Shown: positions 48,513-61,140, counted from the first letter of the stretch. The stretch is DNA of 64,000 nucleotides from Phoronis australis (GCA_002633005.1 NMRA01000004.1:1963935-2027934); one strand, 5' to 3'. Notes: a model not told the origin generated them from the letters alone. Numbers and translations are program-made.

Positions 48513-49640
48513 TTTGAGCCAACAACCAAAGAAGTTCTTGCAGCCGAGGGTTCGATATTTGCTAATGAGTAAAGAAAATGATACCTACTGATGCATGTCG
48601 ATGAATATCATTGCTTATTCTGATGCACCACTGACATCAATTCAAGACAGTACAAACCTCGTTACAAATTTACTCTACCAAATTGTACAAATCAACACAA
48701 AATGTTAAATGTATATTGCAGTACACAATACCAATATCTCTGTGTTGAAATATAGCAGTCTCACATACTACTTTTATGGAATAAATCCACAGTGAATGAC
48801 AACAAGTTTGATTTTGCCAACATACAATATTCGTCCGACATGACTGTACGGTTCAGGAAGACATCTCCCGTGTAAGTTACTGATATCAAAATAACTCCAA
48901 CCGTATATCAAGTAAAGCAAACTCTCGTGCCTAGTTTCTCAAAAATGGTAAAATTTGTACATGGTATATGACAGATTATCATCAATACCCAATATTCGAG
49001 TATCACTCACATGTACATGTACTCCTGTGAATCTTTTCCTCGCACTTTGATGCACAATGCATTGAAGTTTGTGCAGACTTTACATACATACAAATGATTT
49101 CAGTCACTTCAGTATCCACAGTCACAGAAATATCGTCTCCGTAAAAGACTTCTGAGTAGTAACTATTTTGCTTTTAAATTTGTTTTTATTACCGACGAGA
49201 CGTCTGTCTCAACTTTCACACGCAGAGCAAAAAATACTATTTGATTCGCTAGCATCACGCTTAGCTTCAGTGGCGTTTCCATAACTGCCGTCATACTGAA
49301 CGTCAATGTCACCTCCTGTGGTACTGTAGTTTCCCAGTACACCTGTCGTAATCATGCTAAGCAGGGCCAGTTGCGTTTCGAAGAAGTTGACGAGAGAAAA
49401 CAGATTTTAGCTATTCTAAAAAAAACATAAAATGCCTAGCTTGTCTTATTGGGAATGCAATCAATATGTCGGTCAATTGACACATCACCAGTATTTTGAC
49501 TGACGGCTTAACTGACCAATCAGAACGCAGCATTCTTAACACAGCTTCGTCTGCGTTTCCATCATACCCGAAAAGAAACACGTTCTCGGGTAAAGCTTAC
49601 TTACATGTAAGTCTTTAGCTCAAGAAATTGTGCTACAAGA

Positions 49641-49817
49641 ATGGTGAAACGGTGTTGCTACGGCGTGTGTAATTCCGACAGGCGTTATGCAGCTCGAGAA
49701 GAATATCCCGTCACCTTTTGGGCATTTCGTATGCCAAGAAGTAATGTAAACGACTGTGTCAGTGTGTGGACGGCCACACGAGCAGCTGAACTTGTATACA
49801 GTCACCACCGTCTCTAG
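49641..49817 (+). pseudogene. THAP-type zinc-finger fragment, frameshifted
   Basis: The frame begins MVKRCCYGVCNSDRRY, typical of the start of a THAP DNA-binding domain (first Cys pair). An aromatic-proline segment FRMP and a Cys-Trp region follow. The expected continuation CGRPHEQLN is present but in the +1 frame from 49765, so a frameshift separates the halves. The second Cys-His pair is not found. The fragment runs directly into the fold-back element at 49798, which may have broken it. THAP domains occur in transcription regulators and P-element-like transposases. Confidence 0.6.
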
Positions 49818-50247
49818 CTGACTAGAGACGGTGTAGCTTTATAGGAGCTTCATACACCGGAATCTTCACACTGACTAAAACATCTAACTTTTTCTTTAGA
49901 AGCCCCTCATTCAGTTCCCCAAATAGGAAACTCGTCACTTTTAACACTGCACGCGGCAAATGGTTTTACGTCATATCACATGGCGTACGCAGTGTAAAAA
50001 TGGCCAGTTATTGAACAAGGTTCTGCTCTAAGAAAAAGTTTGATAACGAGAGCATTTCTTCGAGTTGAAAGGAACTATATACATCGACGCCCTCCTAAGG
50101 TATCCTTCTAGGCACAAAAGGTAATTTTAACAACGTGACTTTGATGTTTTAGTCAGTGTGAGGCATAATTCGCCGAACAGCCTCCAGCGTATGAAGCTCC
50201 TGCAGGAGCCACACCGTCTCTAGTCAGCTGGAGACGGTGGTCACTGT
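49798..50247. mobile_element. Fold-back element with hairpins inside each arm
   Basis: The left arm (49798-49884) and right arm (50143-50247) are imperfect reverse complements, from ACAGTCACCACCGTCTC outside to CACTGACTAAAACATC inside. Each arm contains its own palindrome: left CACCGTCTCTAG/CTAGAGACGGTG (49806-49833), right 50212-50239. The right arm also has the perfect palindrome GCTCCTGCAGGAGC (50196-50209). The ~260-bp middle is non-coding. The element abuts or interrupts a THAP-like frame. Confidence 0.6.
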
Positions 50248-52165
50248 CTACTCAAGTTGTTAATGTTGCTTGATTACTCGAAGGTTAAACACAAATACAT
50301 TTGTTCCAATATGGTACTTTTCAAGTTGGTGACTATAATGTAGGCTTATCTGATTTTGACTCCGGTGTTTCCCTCGTCTGGCCGCCTCTGTCTTGGCACT
50401 TGGTGGATCTAGCACTAGCCCTAACGGTAGTCCCCGGGAATTGTTGTTTTTAAGGACATTTTTAATATTTTTCATTAATTTCGTCCGAATGGACACCGTT
50501 TTGTTTTGCGTTCAACTCAACTTCTCTCCAAAATTGTCAGACTCGATCGGCACTGGAGGACACTGGAAGGGCACTTGATTACTGAGCTCAAAGCCTTGTT
50601 AGAGTTGCTGTCACGAAAAAAACCCTCTAGTTTACTCTATGCCTGTAGAGTAAGAGAGAGCTCGTTTTGTAGTTGCTAAACGTGATGCATGATTTGTGAA
50701 GTTTTAAAATAGAATTTGAGTTATTTTTGTACTTAAAATAGTCATTTTTGCTACTACACTAGACTTGTCATCTTTTATAACCACACCATGCTACGTTTAA
50801 TATTAACTGAAATATACATGTACCTTTATGCAATGAAAATACAAAAAAAATGTGAAGTTCATCAGAAGGTACATGTAGGCCTAACTTAAATGTGTTAATG
50901 GTGCAATTACGGCCATCCGTGCAATAATTTGATTCGGAAACAGCTTTAGACCTACCGGAGCTAATTGCTTGCCTAGGACAAGATGAGTGTGCACCTGATT
51001 TATATACCTGAGTTTTGTTAATCAAAACATTTCTCTTGAAGATTAGAAAAGCGTAAACACCGCTATTGTCTCGACCTACTTTACTCGTGGAATCCCATCT
51101 TGTAACCTACCTTTCATTTGGCGCAATTTAGCAGACAGCAGAATAAATATATCGGTGAATCTTCACTGATTTTGTTCAAAACATCTTGAAATCTATGGTA
51201 ACGTACAGATAATCACGACTTTAAGGTGCACATCCAGCATTACACGAACATATCGCATCAGTGGCCTTGTCATTTGTCAGGTGAAGGTGAACCGTGTGAT
51301 TTCTTCAGATTTTTGCTGGCTCCGAAATACTTTCTCTCGAACACTGATTTTTTCATCGTCGCCTTTACAAATGCTCACATGATGAACGTACGATTCTCTG
51401 CTGAAAACCATTTCCTATTGTCTTTTTCGAAGCGTTTTCGGATAGTCCAATAACACTCGTCAATTTCCTCAGGAATGTCGAAATATTGCTTTTTAGTCGG
51501 TTGTCACGTGACTTTTCTCAAGGGAACAAAGCTTGCGATTGGTTAATTGCAGAATGGCACCAACACACCACCCAACGCTCTTCCTTCAACACGCTTTGGG
51601 ACAAGAACCATCACAGCCAAAATCAATTGGATCATTTTTAAAAAAATAAAAAAATGAGACACAGTTTCACAATTCGTTACTGAACAGTAGTTTTCAAAAA
51701 TGTCAACATTATTTCTTCCAGTGTCGAAAATCGAATTAGTTTTGATTAAACATAACTTTCTGGCGAATTTTAAAATCAATTTTCAGTCTGACGTCTATCC
51801 CGACATTTGCCATAACTTAGACGAAGTTCACACCAATTTTTATGAATATTGTTGAATTAGTGTTTTGAAAACAAATGAACGCAGTCCCATTATGTAAGAT
51901 TTTGGTAAGTGTATGTACGGTATATGGGAAATAATAAATACTCCTGCTACAGACCTTGGTAAATTGGCCTGCCGAACTTTACAGGTTACGGTGTGTCCAA
52001 ATACCAACAAGTCCGTAACAGCGAAATAAAACAACGCGTTTTTATAAGAAATCAGTGTATTTTCAAGGGTTTTACATCGAAGTTTGGTGATTTATTGGTG
52101 CTAAACGAGGAATTCAAGCGATAAGCTAACACCAGGAACCCGTGCTGAACAGACTGCGTGTGAAA

Positions 52166-52181
52166 CCAATGACGTCATTGG
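52166..52181. promoter_or_regulatory. CRE core between two inverted CCAAT boxes
   Basis: CCAATGACGTCATTGG is a perfect 16-base palindrome. It contains TGACGTCA (the cAMP-response element bound by CREB/ATF-type factors) overlapping CCAAT on each strand (NF-Y-type site). No coding start is identifiable nearby. Confidence 0.35.
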
Positions 52182-52240
52182 ATAATTTCAACACCTCCGT
52201 CTGCCGTCAGGTGTCAGGTAACGCAACCGAACGTGCCGTT

Positions 52241-52260
52241 ATCGAGTAGAACTACTCGAT
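52241..52260. repeat. Perfect 9-bp inverted repeat
   Basis: ATCGAGTAG-AA-CTACTCGAT lies 60 bases after the CRE/CCAAT palindrome. It could be a dimeric factor site or a chance palindrome. Confidence 0.5.
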
Positions 52261-52291
52261 CCAAATTGATACAAAGTAGGTTGTTTTTTGA

Positions 52292-52306
52292 GTGGCATTC
52301 TCCTTT
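52292..52306. repeat. Lone end-like sequence of the TTAA-bounded element
   Basis: GTGGCATTCTCCTTT matches the right-end sequence of the 42.0-42.6 kb element. No matching left end was found; a weak partial match (GCAGAATGGCACC) is at about 51548. Confidence 0.3.
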
Positions 52307-55274
52307 CAGATAAGCACACAGAAGGCGCCATTATCAAAAGGTTATAGGAGCAGGCAACTAAGTGTATACGTAACCAAACCAGAGGAATTATAAGGTAATT
52401 GAGTTATAGAATCAGAAAGGCAAAGTGCATTGAAAACGTAATAGGCCACACTAAAATCATCAAATTTCATACCCCTTTGCATGACACTGAGGGGGCACAC
52501 TACAGCTACAACAGGGTTTTGTCTGCCGACACACACCCAAGTGGAGACGACAGTCCTGATCTCACGTCCTTATCGAGAGTCTTAAAAAGCAAAAGGTTTT
52601 TTTGGCGTGCCCAACACAAAGGCCCTACTCATGATAACTGAAACCTAATACTGCTACAGATTTTTAATCGGCTACTTCACATCGCCACACAAAAATAGGA
52701 CCAAAAACACCAAAACTGACAGTTTTCTCCCCGAATTTACTAGTTCCCTGCAAGTGCTAGAAAAAATCTGACTACAGATTCAGAATTCTCGATCTCTTTC
52801 GATTCTAAAAAATGTGATCATAGTGCGCCCCTTACCAGCTACTTTTTTCGCAATTTCGATCTGTCTGACAGCCACCTGAAATCCCACCCGTTTTCTCAGT
52901 CCGCAGGCGAAAGCAAGCCGACCAGCGCCTTCTTGAGGCTTTTAGACGAGGCTGTTGAAAATCTCAGCGGGGCCCGCCGCAAGCGTATTTTAAGTTTTTC
53001 ACTACTAGAAACCCGAGTCCTTCACTAACGCAACTAGTTGGTTAAGGCGAGAACAACTATCTGATGGCTTAGGTCAAGCGTAACCGTTTTGCGTATTTTA
53101 GTAGCCTCAAATTTCCGCTCAGAGTTGAACGATCAGTGCAGATTTCGGTCACACGGTAGGCGATGTGACTTTTAAACTGGACAATGATTGGCTGCACATG
53201 CGTAGAAAAAGTTCATCTCTGAGGGGAAATATGAGGCTATCGAAATACCCAAGGTGCTCCAATGTAACAGTGCTACTAGGCCAGTAATTACAAATAGCAA
53301 TAACGTCACAAGCAAAAGTTTGACAACCATTCAATCCCGTTGTAACTGGATAGGAGATAGTATTAACTTTTAAAGTAGGTATTCATTTTGGGTTTTCAAT
53401 GATCCCAGAACATCTCTCAAATCACATCAGAGACGGAGGCTTACAGTTTATAATTTTCCCGGTCGATTTGTTGAGCAGAGATAATTATTTTTAAGTTACC
53501 GTTTCAAACAAAATGAACCTTCCAAATAAATGTTAATATTGACATGCTCACAGTTTTTGTCGAACAGAATTCGGCAGAGTTTCTCAAGAGACTAAAACGC
53601 AGTCAAGTACTGCGGTGTGTATAAGTATCGATGTGTCACATTCCTGCTGCCAATTAGTCATGCTTTGTTCACTAACCTATCATGGCAGTATCATTATTAT
53701 TCAATTCATAACTGTATTGGACGCCTTGTGTATGCGACAGCTTTTGTGAACAAATTCAAGTGTGATGCAAATGAAGGCTTGTGCTGATCTAGTTCATGAA
53801 CAACGCGTGCAGCCTGTAATCCACGCCACCGCGTGAAGTGATCTACTGCAGAGGTGAGTGGCGTAGATATACGTGTAAATCTCGAGGTCGTTTAAAACAG
53901 GGCCTAATCTAATTCCCGTACATGGAGTTTTCATTGTGTGTAAAATCGTATGGATTTAATTCGCATTCCATTAAGCGATACTTATGAAAGCCAAGACTTC
54001 TTTATTAGTTATGATGGGCAGGTGCATTGAACCCGGTTTTGTGTGAACGGGTATACCTAAAGCCTTGTTTGATAGAATTAGAGATTTTAGCTAAATTACA
54101 TATTTGTAAACGAATGGTATTACATTAACTTATTGGCCGCTGCACTTCAGTGGTCAATTAATGAGTAACAAGAGAAGCCATGACTTGCCTTATTTCAAGA
54201 CTCGGGTTTTCTGATGCCTTGCAAATGAGCATTTAATATAGCTTGGAACCAAAAGGCACCAAAGGACGTCAAATGTCCTGGCCTACTTTGTTGTACACTT
54301 CTTAAGGTCGCAACTCTACAGGCTTCCAAAACACGCAATATTACGTAACTGTGCTAAAACTCTCTAGGAATATTTTGATATCTAAGGATTCACTCCTCCT
54401 CAAAGTAATTGTAGCAATAGGAAGTCTTATAACAGTGAACTGATGGGTTGCTTTTGTCACGGGAAACTTCCACCTAGATCTATCTTACATATAACTTAAT
54501 ATTTAAACCTTTTGCAACAAAAAAAAATCAAACTTTGTGCACTTTTAAAGAGGTCTGGAACGCGAAAAACAGACTGAATTGCATCATTCAATGTGGTTGT
54601 CTGGCACTGAAACAAAAGTCAAACTGCTCACTAGGTATTTTTACACTTTATTCGTAAAGATTTTGAATTCGTGTTGATGTCAAGGTATTTTTTCTTTAGT
54701 TTCAAATTAAAAAAAAAGATCTATCAAGTGTTCGTCACTTCGTCGATTTTTCTCCCACAAAGTAAAGAACGTCTCCTTATTTGGTATGGCCCCCTCCCTT
54801 GCTCCAACACTTCTTACACCTATTAACGCGTGGTTGTTATGTTTGGCTAAACAGCAAAGTTGACGTAACGGTGATAATATTCGTAAACGTACTTTATAAC
54901 TGGGAACAACAAAAACGAATCATATAATGAAAATAGAATACTGCTCGTCATGTCCCAACCCTGACACGTTTACCATAGTCCACCTCGTCTTTGAATGATG
55001 AAACGAACGATGTTGTTGAAGTTGTTCTAATCTTCTCTCCAGAATTGTAAATATCTGATGTTGCGTTGGGTTCACACAAATTGCGACTGAGATAATTTAA
55101 CTCTACCTGAGAAGATACAAACAATGCCATGAACTTCCCAGAAGACTGTACGGAACCGGCCAAGAAACAAGTCACCCGTCAGCATGCCGTTTTGTGCTGT
55201 CGCAGGCATTTTCCTATAAACATTGTGGTTGTCCGCCTTGGGCCACCCTGGACCCTTTAATACCCTCAACGGTT

Positions 55275-55475
55275 TCACTGGTTCCGCACTCGGCTCCAAC
55301 AAAATGTGAAACGTGAAGAACAGGCTGGCTCAGCGACTTCAATCAAGCTAAACTGGTTCAAAACTGGTTTTCCGTCGTTTCTGGCAACAGGAAAACACCA
55401 GGCCACGAGCAAACAACTAAAAATCGACATAATTTTCATCCCAAAACAACATTTCCATGGGACTACAAGAAACAA
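55275..55475 (-). other. Unidentified short ORF with a signal-peptide-like start
   Basis: A 66-codon frame on the minus strand has an internal Met (residue 14) followed by a hydrophobic stretch, SIFSCLLVAWCF, like a secretion signal. Further downstream frames (55072-55302 and 54948-55175) stay open in different phases and could be later exons or one frameshifted sequence. I recognise no family. Confidence 0.2.
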
Positions 55476-55495
55476 ACCGATAAAGCAACGAAGTC

Positions 55496-55668
55496 CAGTA
55501 GCAAATCTACGGAAGGTCGCGAGAGGGTTTCCCTCCTCCCGTGTAAGATTTTTTGGGATTTTTAGTAGCTAATTTTGTTTTTCTGGCGATTTTTTTTCCA
55601 GTTTTTATTTTTGATCCTGTCCCGAGGGGGGGTTTAAACCCCTGAACCCCCCTGTAGATCTGCCTCTG
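55496..55668. mobile_element. Second hAT-like MITE with the same type of ends
   Basis: The left end starts CAGTAGCAAATCTACGG and the right end is the complement of CAGAGGCAGATCTACAGG. AAGTC is present immediately outside both ends (55491-55495 and 55669-55673). The 173-bp interior includes a poly-T/A-rich part and GGGGGTTTAAACCCC. It has no coding capacity. It is smaller than the 8.2 kb element but probably related. Confidence 0.55.
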
Positions 55669-56605
55669 AAGTCAACTGAACGTCCTTTTCAATTTGAACT
55701 TCTTGTTTGCAAGTAGTTAGGGTTGAAAAGTATCAACTGGGAAAAAGTTAGGTCGGAAGGTCAGCCTTTTCATTGAAAGCACAAATCGAGCAAATATCAT
55801 TCACAACCAAACTCTCAGTGCAAATCTTAAGATGCCCAACCAATCCAGCTGTTGCCAAGTTGTAATGAAATAGTGTAAGTTATTCATGAATTCAACCTTG
55901 ACTCAAAAAATTACTGAGTACATGTACTACATTACGGGTCTCTAAAGTCCAGAGAACGCAGCAGTCAAGTTGAAATCGCAAATTTCAAACAGGAATAAAT
56001 TAGTTGAGTCCACTCTTCCCTTGAATGAATCAGTTACTTCTATTCGATCCATGGTTTTAGCATGTACATGTACACTTGGGAACGCCAAGTAAAACAAAAC
56101 GCTTCACACCGAACTATGAACCAAAACAATGTTACAAAGATGGCGCTGTACGCCAGTGTAATCTTGACAGCACGACACCGAACGGTTTGACAAGATTGAA
56201 AGTCGCTCAATCAGAACACTGACCGGCCATTTTGCATGACTAATTTCTAAAATAAGCTATGGCGTATTTAAAATGTTAAAGCTTTTAAATATCTAAAAGT
56301 TCTACCAATAAGTCAAAAGTTTCATATTTTATCGCAGCTGTTGATCTGTATCCGATACAGAGTGTAACGTAAAGACAGAAGAAAGGATTCTCGAGGGTAG
56401 AGTGGCCTAGCAAGGATGCCGTAAATGGGCCCAACCGCAATTATTGAAGGACAGGTGTACGCATAACCTCTTTATAAGACGTTTTGGGTCATATAGTCCA
56501 TAAATCCGCCTGGGGTGGCGTTGTTGTATTACGCGTTTTTAGCGAAATTCTCACTCTTACGGTGCCTATTCATCAGTGTCTTAAAAAAATAAAATTTAAA
56601 TCTAC

Positions 56606-56670
56606 TAATACGGATAGCCAACCTGTTATACAGATTGCCAATCTGTTATTACGGATTGGCAATCGATTGG
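56606..56670 (-). repeat. Second cluster of the same 21-23 bp repeat, inverted
   Basis: Read on the minus strand this has GATTGCCAATCCGTAATAAC, ATTGGCAATCTGTATAACAG and GTTGGCTATCCGTATTA. These are about three units of the repeat found at 58965-59090, in the opposite orientation. Confidence 0.65.
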
Positions 56671-57592
56671 GTACGACCAGAAAAACGAAAGACAAAACTT
56701 TGCTCATACCTCGTAATTTAATGAAACTTAACAAACAAAATAATATGCTGTTTTTGAGGGAGTGAAAGCCACACGGCACTTCTCCGTCCCCTGTATCCGA
56801 CCGTAAATTTTAGGTGCTTGAAAACGAAATATCACAAAAGGCCACCGTGTACAGTACTGCATGCGTGGTAAACTTGTTTTGGCCTTACAGTAAGTGATAT
56901 ATGATTCCTCTTGTAAAAGCACCAGTGCTTGCAAATCATTTCAATACGGAAACTAGGGATTATTCCAGGGTTATCAACAAATTGTATTGGTTTGCATGCA
57001 GCAACGTTGGAAAAATAATGAAATTAGAAAAAATCACAATGAATTTAGATTGAAAAAGATGATCCCAAACTATCAGATTGAAAATTTGTCTGGTCTCATT
57101 ATTTAATCGAGGCAATTGAATTATCACCCAAAGTGGTGCTGGTTCCAATCTTTGGAGTTGAGCGTTTGACAAATCCTCTCTTTTTAACTTTTCATGGAAG
57201 ACCTATGATTTTGGAATTAAATTAACAGCAACAAAGCCCAAAAAGTCAGCCTTAAAACATTGTAAGTCCAAAATTACCAACTGAACAGTTTGTGAAAGCC
57301 GACACGTGAATACGACTATACAAGGTGCGATTCTCATCTGGGCTGGTTTACATCAAACTTTAAAATGCTGGATAAGTTTGATTTTTGCATGACGCCAAAT
57401 TAAGTGTTCAACAATGACAACATGACGCGTGGTGAGGTGATGTCATTGTTTATCCAGCGTATCACTTTTATACAACGGTCCTGATGCTACGGTCTGTTGC
57501 GGTACATCAGGCGTGTTCAGACCAAAAGGCCGGGCCAATTACACTAATCACCTAATTATGGCTCATGGGGACACAACATCATCGGATTCCTT

Positions 57593-57863
57593 TTGGGTAA
57601 AATCTTCCAACCTGCCTGTTTGTTTCAGAAAGGCAGAAAGACTATTAAACCTGTATGAGCTAACAATATCAACCAGGCTAGTTATGTGTCCATTAAGTAG
57701 TAGATTACGGTGTCTATTCTTAAGTCAGGGCAACTCTCTACCAGATGTTAAGGAGTCTCGGCCTCCAAGCCACAGTTGGGACAAAATGAACATGCAATGT
57801 GGCCTGTGATGTTATGGTGCCGAGCTAGGTTGCAGTGTCCAGTAATAACCTGGACCAGCTGCA
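57593..57863 (-). pseudogene. LINE ORF2 C-terminal tail remnant
   Basis: On the minus strand the frame reads LVQVITGHCNLARHHNITGH, then CSFCPNCGLEAETP, a stop, and HLVESCPD. This is the RNase-H-proximal tail of LINE ORF2 proteins (ITGHcnL..H / CpnCg.e.ET.eHl...Cp). A frame change leads to SLSAFLKQTGRLEDF, which fits the usual last residues. The stop and frameshift make it dead. The rest of the element was not found upstream. Confidence 0.65.
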
Positions 57864-58964
57864 TTATACAATGTAGCAAGCCCCTTTAAACATAACAGTT
57901 CCTTTAAAGATTAGCTAAGGAGACTACGGAGATTGTTCACATTGTTTCGAAACAGATGACTAACACTGCTTCTGTACCAGCTTAATAAATAATGAAAATT
58001 AAAATATATTTCACCCACATACGCCCGCGCACAAACACAACACGCATGTGAAGCCCCATTTCACATTTTGTTTTGTTTCAGATTAAAGGACGACTTTGAA
58101 TGTGTTCTTGATTTCTCAAGAGTCTACAAAGTCGCTTAAAAATGGGCATGTGGTGCAACATTCGTCTCATTTTCTATACTGGTATCAAACGTTACTGAAT
58201 AATATTCAAAATACGTATCTGAATCAACGAAATATCTATGAAATTTTTGAAACTCAACCCCTTGATTGTCCTGACTGCTGCCAAGATGAACACTTTTTTC
58301 GCGAGTGAATGCTTCAAGGCAATTTCATCGCGTAAACATGTTCATTTTTACACGACCACGTTTTCGGAACCGAAACCTGCCCTAATCCCTCTTGGACACA
58401 CATTTCTGTCGGTCAGAGATTGCATGTAGGCCTAATAACCAGCGATAACTTTTGAATCACTGTTTGTTGTGTTCGCTTCCAACCACAATATCTTTCTGGA
58501 AAACCAATATACAATGTATGCAGCTATTGATACATAATGCAAAATGCTTCAATGTATCGTAAGAGTCAACAGGCCCTCATAAAATTAGGGCCTCTTACTC
58601 GATATACGCGTTTAGGCAGCCTCTTTCTTGCTCTGCATCATACCCCATCGGTATCTAAGATTCCTAACAGATGGCTGATGGTTTCCCTGTTGATATTCAG
58701 CCCATTTTATATACACTTCAAATGCATCCAACGATAACGATGAAGGCCTCTTCCTCAAGAAAAAGCAACGTTTATATTGCCTGTGTGCTTCTTACGTCGA
58801 AAGAACTAGTCCATGATTCGAAGCTGCCGTTGAAGAATTTGCCCGCGTATTGTGATTTACTGACAACGACACCAGAAGCTCATCATAACTGAGGCCCAAA
58901 TGAAAATATACACGGATAAGCTACCTTATCCCCCCTGACAACTAAGAAGCACTACCTACTGTGG

Positions 58965-59090
58965 TTGTCAATCCGTAAAAACAAATTGGCAATCCGTATT
59001 AACAGATTGGCAATCCGTATTAGCCTAGATTGGCAATCCGTATTATCAGATTGACATTCCATATTAACAGACTGGCATCCGTATTGACAT
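58965..59090 (+). repeat. Tandem repeat of a 21-23 bp unit (TTGGCAATCCGTATTAACAGA)
   Basis: About six units are present, each with a TTGGCAATCCGTATTA-type core. The outer units are diverged. Confidence 0.75.
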
Positions 59091-61079
59091 ATTCCACTGT
59101 TATTTTTTCATGGCACTAATGGTCCTTCGTGCTTCCCATGAATTGTAGAAAATTATTTTTGCATAACAAAATTTCATTTTTAGTTAACCGGTGGCTTATT
59201 GGTTTTGCATAAATTTTCTCTAACGGGTTTTCTTTGAATGTCTGGATGGGTGGCATTTACTTCCGCTAAACTTTTGAGATATTAAGGCGATAATTGGTCA
59301 CGAAACACTATTGAGTTCTGGTGAAATCAACATGCAATAGGCTTCGTTATTTTAAAACTCATTGAGAATTCGTGTGGTTGACGTCCATTTCGACCTCCTG
59401 CCCTTCGCTTAACAAGTTGACAAAGCTCATTGTCATTTACCAAGTGAGATCATTTTAATCAGTCGTGTGCCATCGTGATTAGAACTGAATCAATAATTTG
59501 TTCGTAGAAATGAGATTTTTCCGATTTTGATTGGATTACATAATGTCGTGATCGCACACTGACCATTGTGGCATTAACCTACCAAACAAACAGTGAAAGT
59601 TCAAAATGGTCCACAAGTTTGTTTGCGGGAAAACGTGGACACTGAAATCGTGTTCGGCAATTTGATCAACTAAAATTTGGCTCGTTAGGCCAGTAGAGAT
59701 GACGTTGCCACATCCAATAAGCTCGTCGCCTTCCATAATCTCTCAGTAGTAGTTCGCCAAGAACACAATTCTTTTCCGAAGAGCTTTAGTTCTTTCTCGT
59801 GAATCTCAATTCAGGTCATACTGACATCTTTTTTATCTGTGATCCCAATGCTGTTCTTGTGAACGGCGTTAAATTTTCTTTAACAATTACAGTGTATTAA
59901 TGCGTGGATACTATTTCGCCGGTCTTCTATCAATTCCTATTGAATTATTTCACATTGGTAAACAAAACCGAGATCAAGTAATGCTGCTAATAATTTAGAT
60001 AGACGCACGTGTACATCTGTACATAAGTTCTTGAAAATACTACGTTAAATCGTTTTAAACACCGAAACTGAGTTGGAGGTGGACTTGCGACGTCTCGCTC
60101 GAGATACATGTAATAAAATGGCGGAAGAGGACGCCTAATATAAACGATACAATCACGGGCGCGAAAGCAGACCCATGTCGAACGTTAAAATTTGAGCTAT
60201 GACAAACATTTTGTAAATAAACCTACCACTAATAGCAAGAATAGGAAATATTATTAGAGAATAACACGCCTGCTGTAAAATGCCTTTTGTTTCATCAATT
60301 GAATTGTATATACGAATACTGCTTTGCTGCGGTACATGGAAAAATACTTTATTTATGGATAAGAAATTGCTAAATTACGATGTTCAAAGTGATTAGTGAG
60401 CTGCACTCGTAAGAAAATGAATTGCGGTTGATGAGAAAAGAATCGCGTTAACGAGAAAAGAACAATGCTAATGAGAATGCCCTTGTGAAAGATTGGCAGT
60501 ACTGGATTTGGCTTGTGAACTTTTGTTTAAGAAATTTTAATCCATGAGCCAAACACAAAATTTACGTTAGAACACGCGCAGTTTCGCCACGTGTTTGTGG
60601 TCTTAAATAGCATAATGCCTGGTAATCGGTTACGATAGTTGAAATGATTTCCCTTTTGAATTGCGGAAGGCGGGTTCATAATAACCAAACGATAAGGAAA
60701 CTTTACAGTTCACAGACACATGAAGCGCCGTCCTTTTAAAAACATTGCTTTGGTTCATGTTTTGTGGTGGTCTGGAATACATTTGGTTTGGTTTTGTACA
60801 GGGCGAGGCAGCGTTCGTAATTACACAAGCTAACATAATAGACGATGATTGCCTTAATGGAAAGATTTAAGACTACTAATTTGGTATTCATTACAGCTTG
60901 TACTTTGTGGACTTCAACTTTACCACGAGTCACGTACGTGCGGCTACACTAACCCTTAGAGGGACATTTGCGGAGATGAATCTTAAACCCCCGCGGTAGC
61001 AGTTTAGCGGTATACTGGCGGAGTTAAATCCCACTCAAAAATGTCACGGTATTTTAAGCGTTTGAACTGGTCACCAGTC
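59091..61079. other. Non-coding stretch, no gene recognised
   Basis: Short frames only. No repeat structure was recognised between the 21-bp tandem repeat and the 61-bp palindrome. Confidence 0.5.
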
Positions 61080-61140
61080 ACGTTCAATGAAATCAAGACC
61101 TGTGACTTTTAAAGTCTCAGGTCCTGATTTCAGTGAATGT
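61080..61140. repeat. 61-bp imperfect palindrome
   Basis: The 30-base arms (61080-61109 and 61111-61140) differ at four positions and meet at a central T with ACTTT/AAAGT. A small palindrome, ACTGGTCACCAGT, lies about 15 bases upstream. Confidence 0.75.

Larger units (their letters stand above)
50248..55071. other. Non-coding stretch with palindromic sites at 52.17-52.26 kb
   Basis: No coding family is recognised. Besides the CRE/CCAAT palindrome, the lone transposon end and short hairpins (for example TTACTCTA/TAGAGTAA near 50631), nothing specific is seen. Confidence 0.5.

Noticed and set aside
58965..59090. CRISPR-like array
   Set aside because: The units are contiguous 21-23 bp tandem repeats without unique spacers, in animal DNA.
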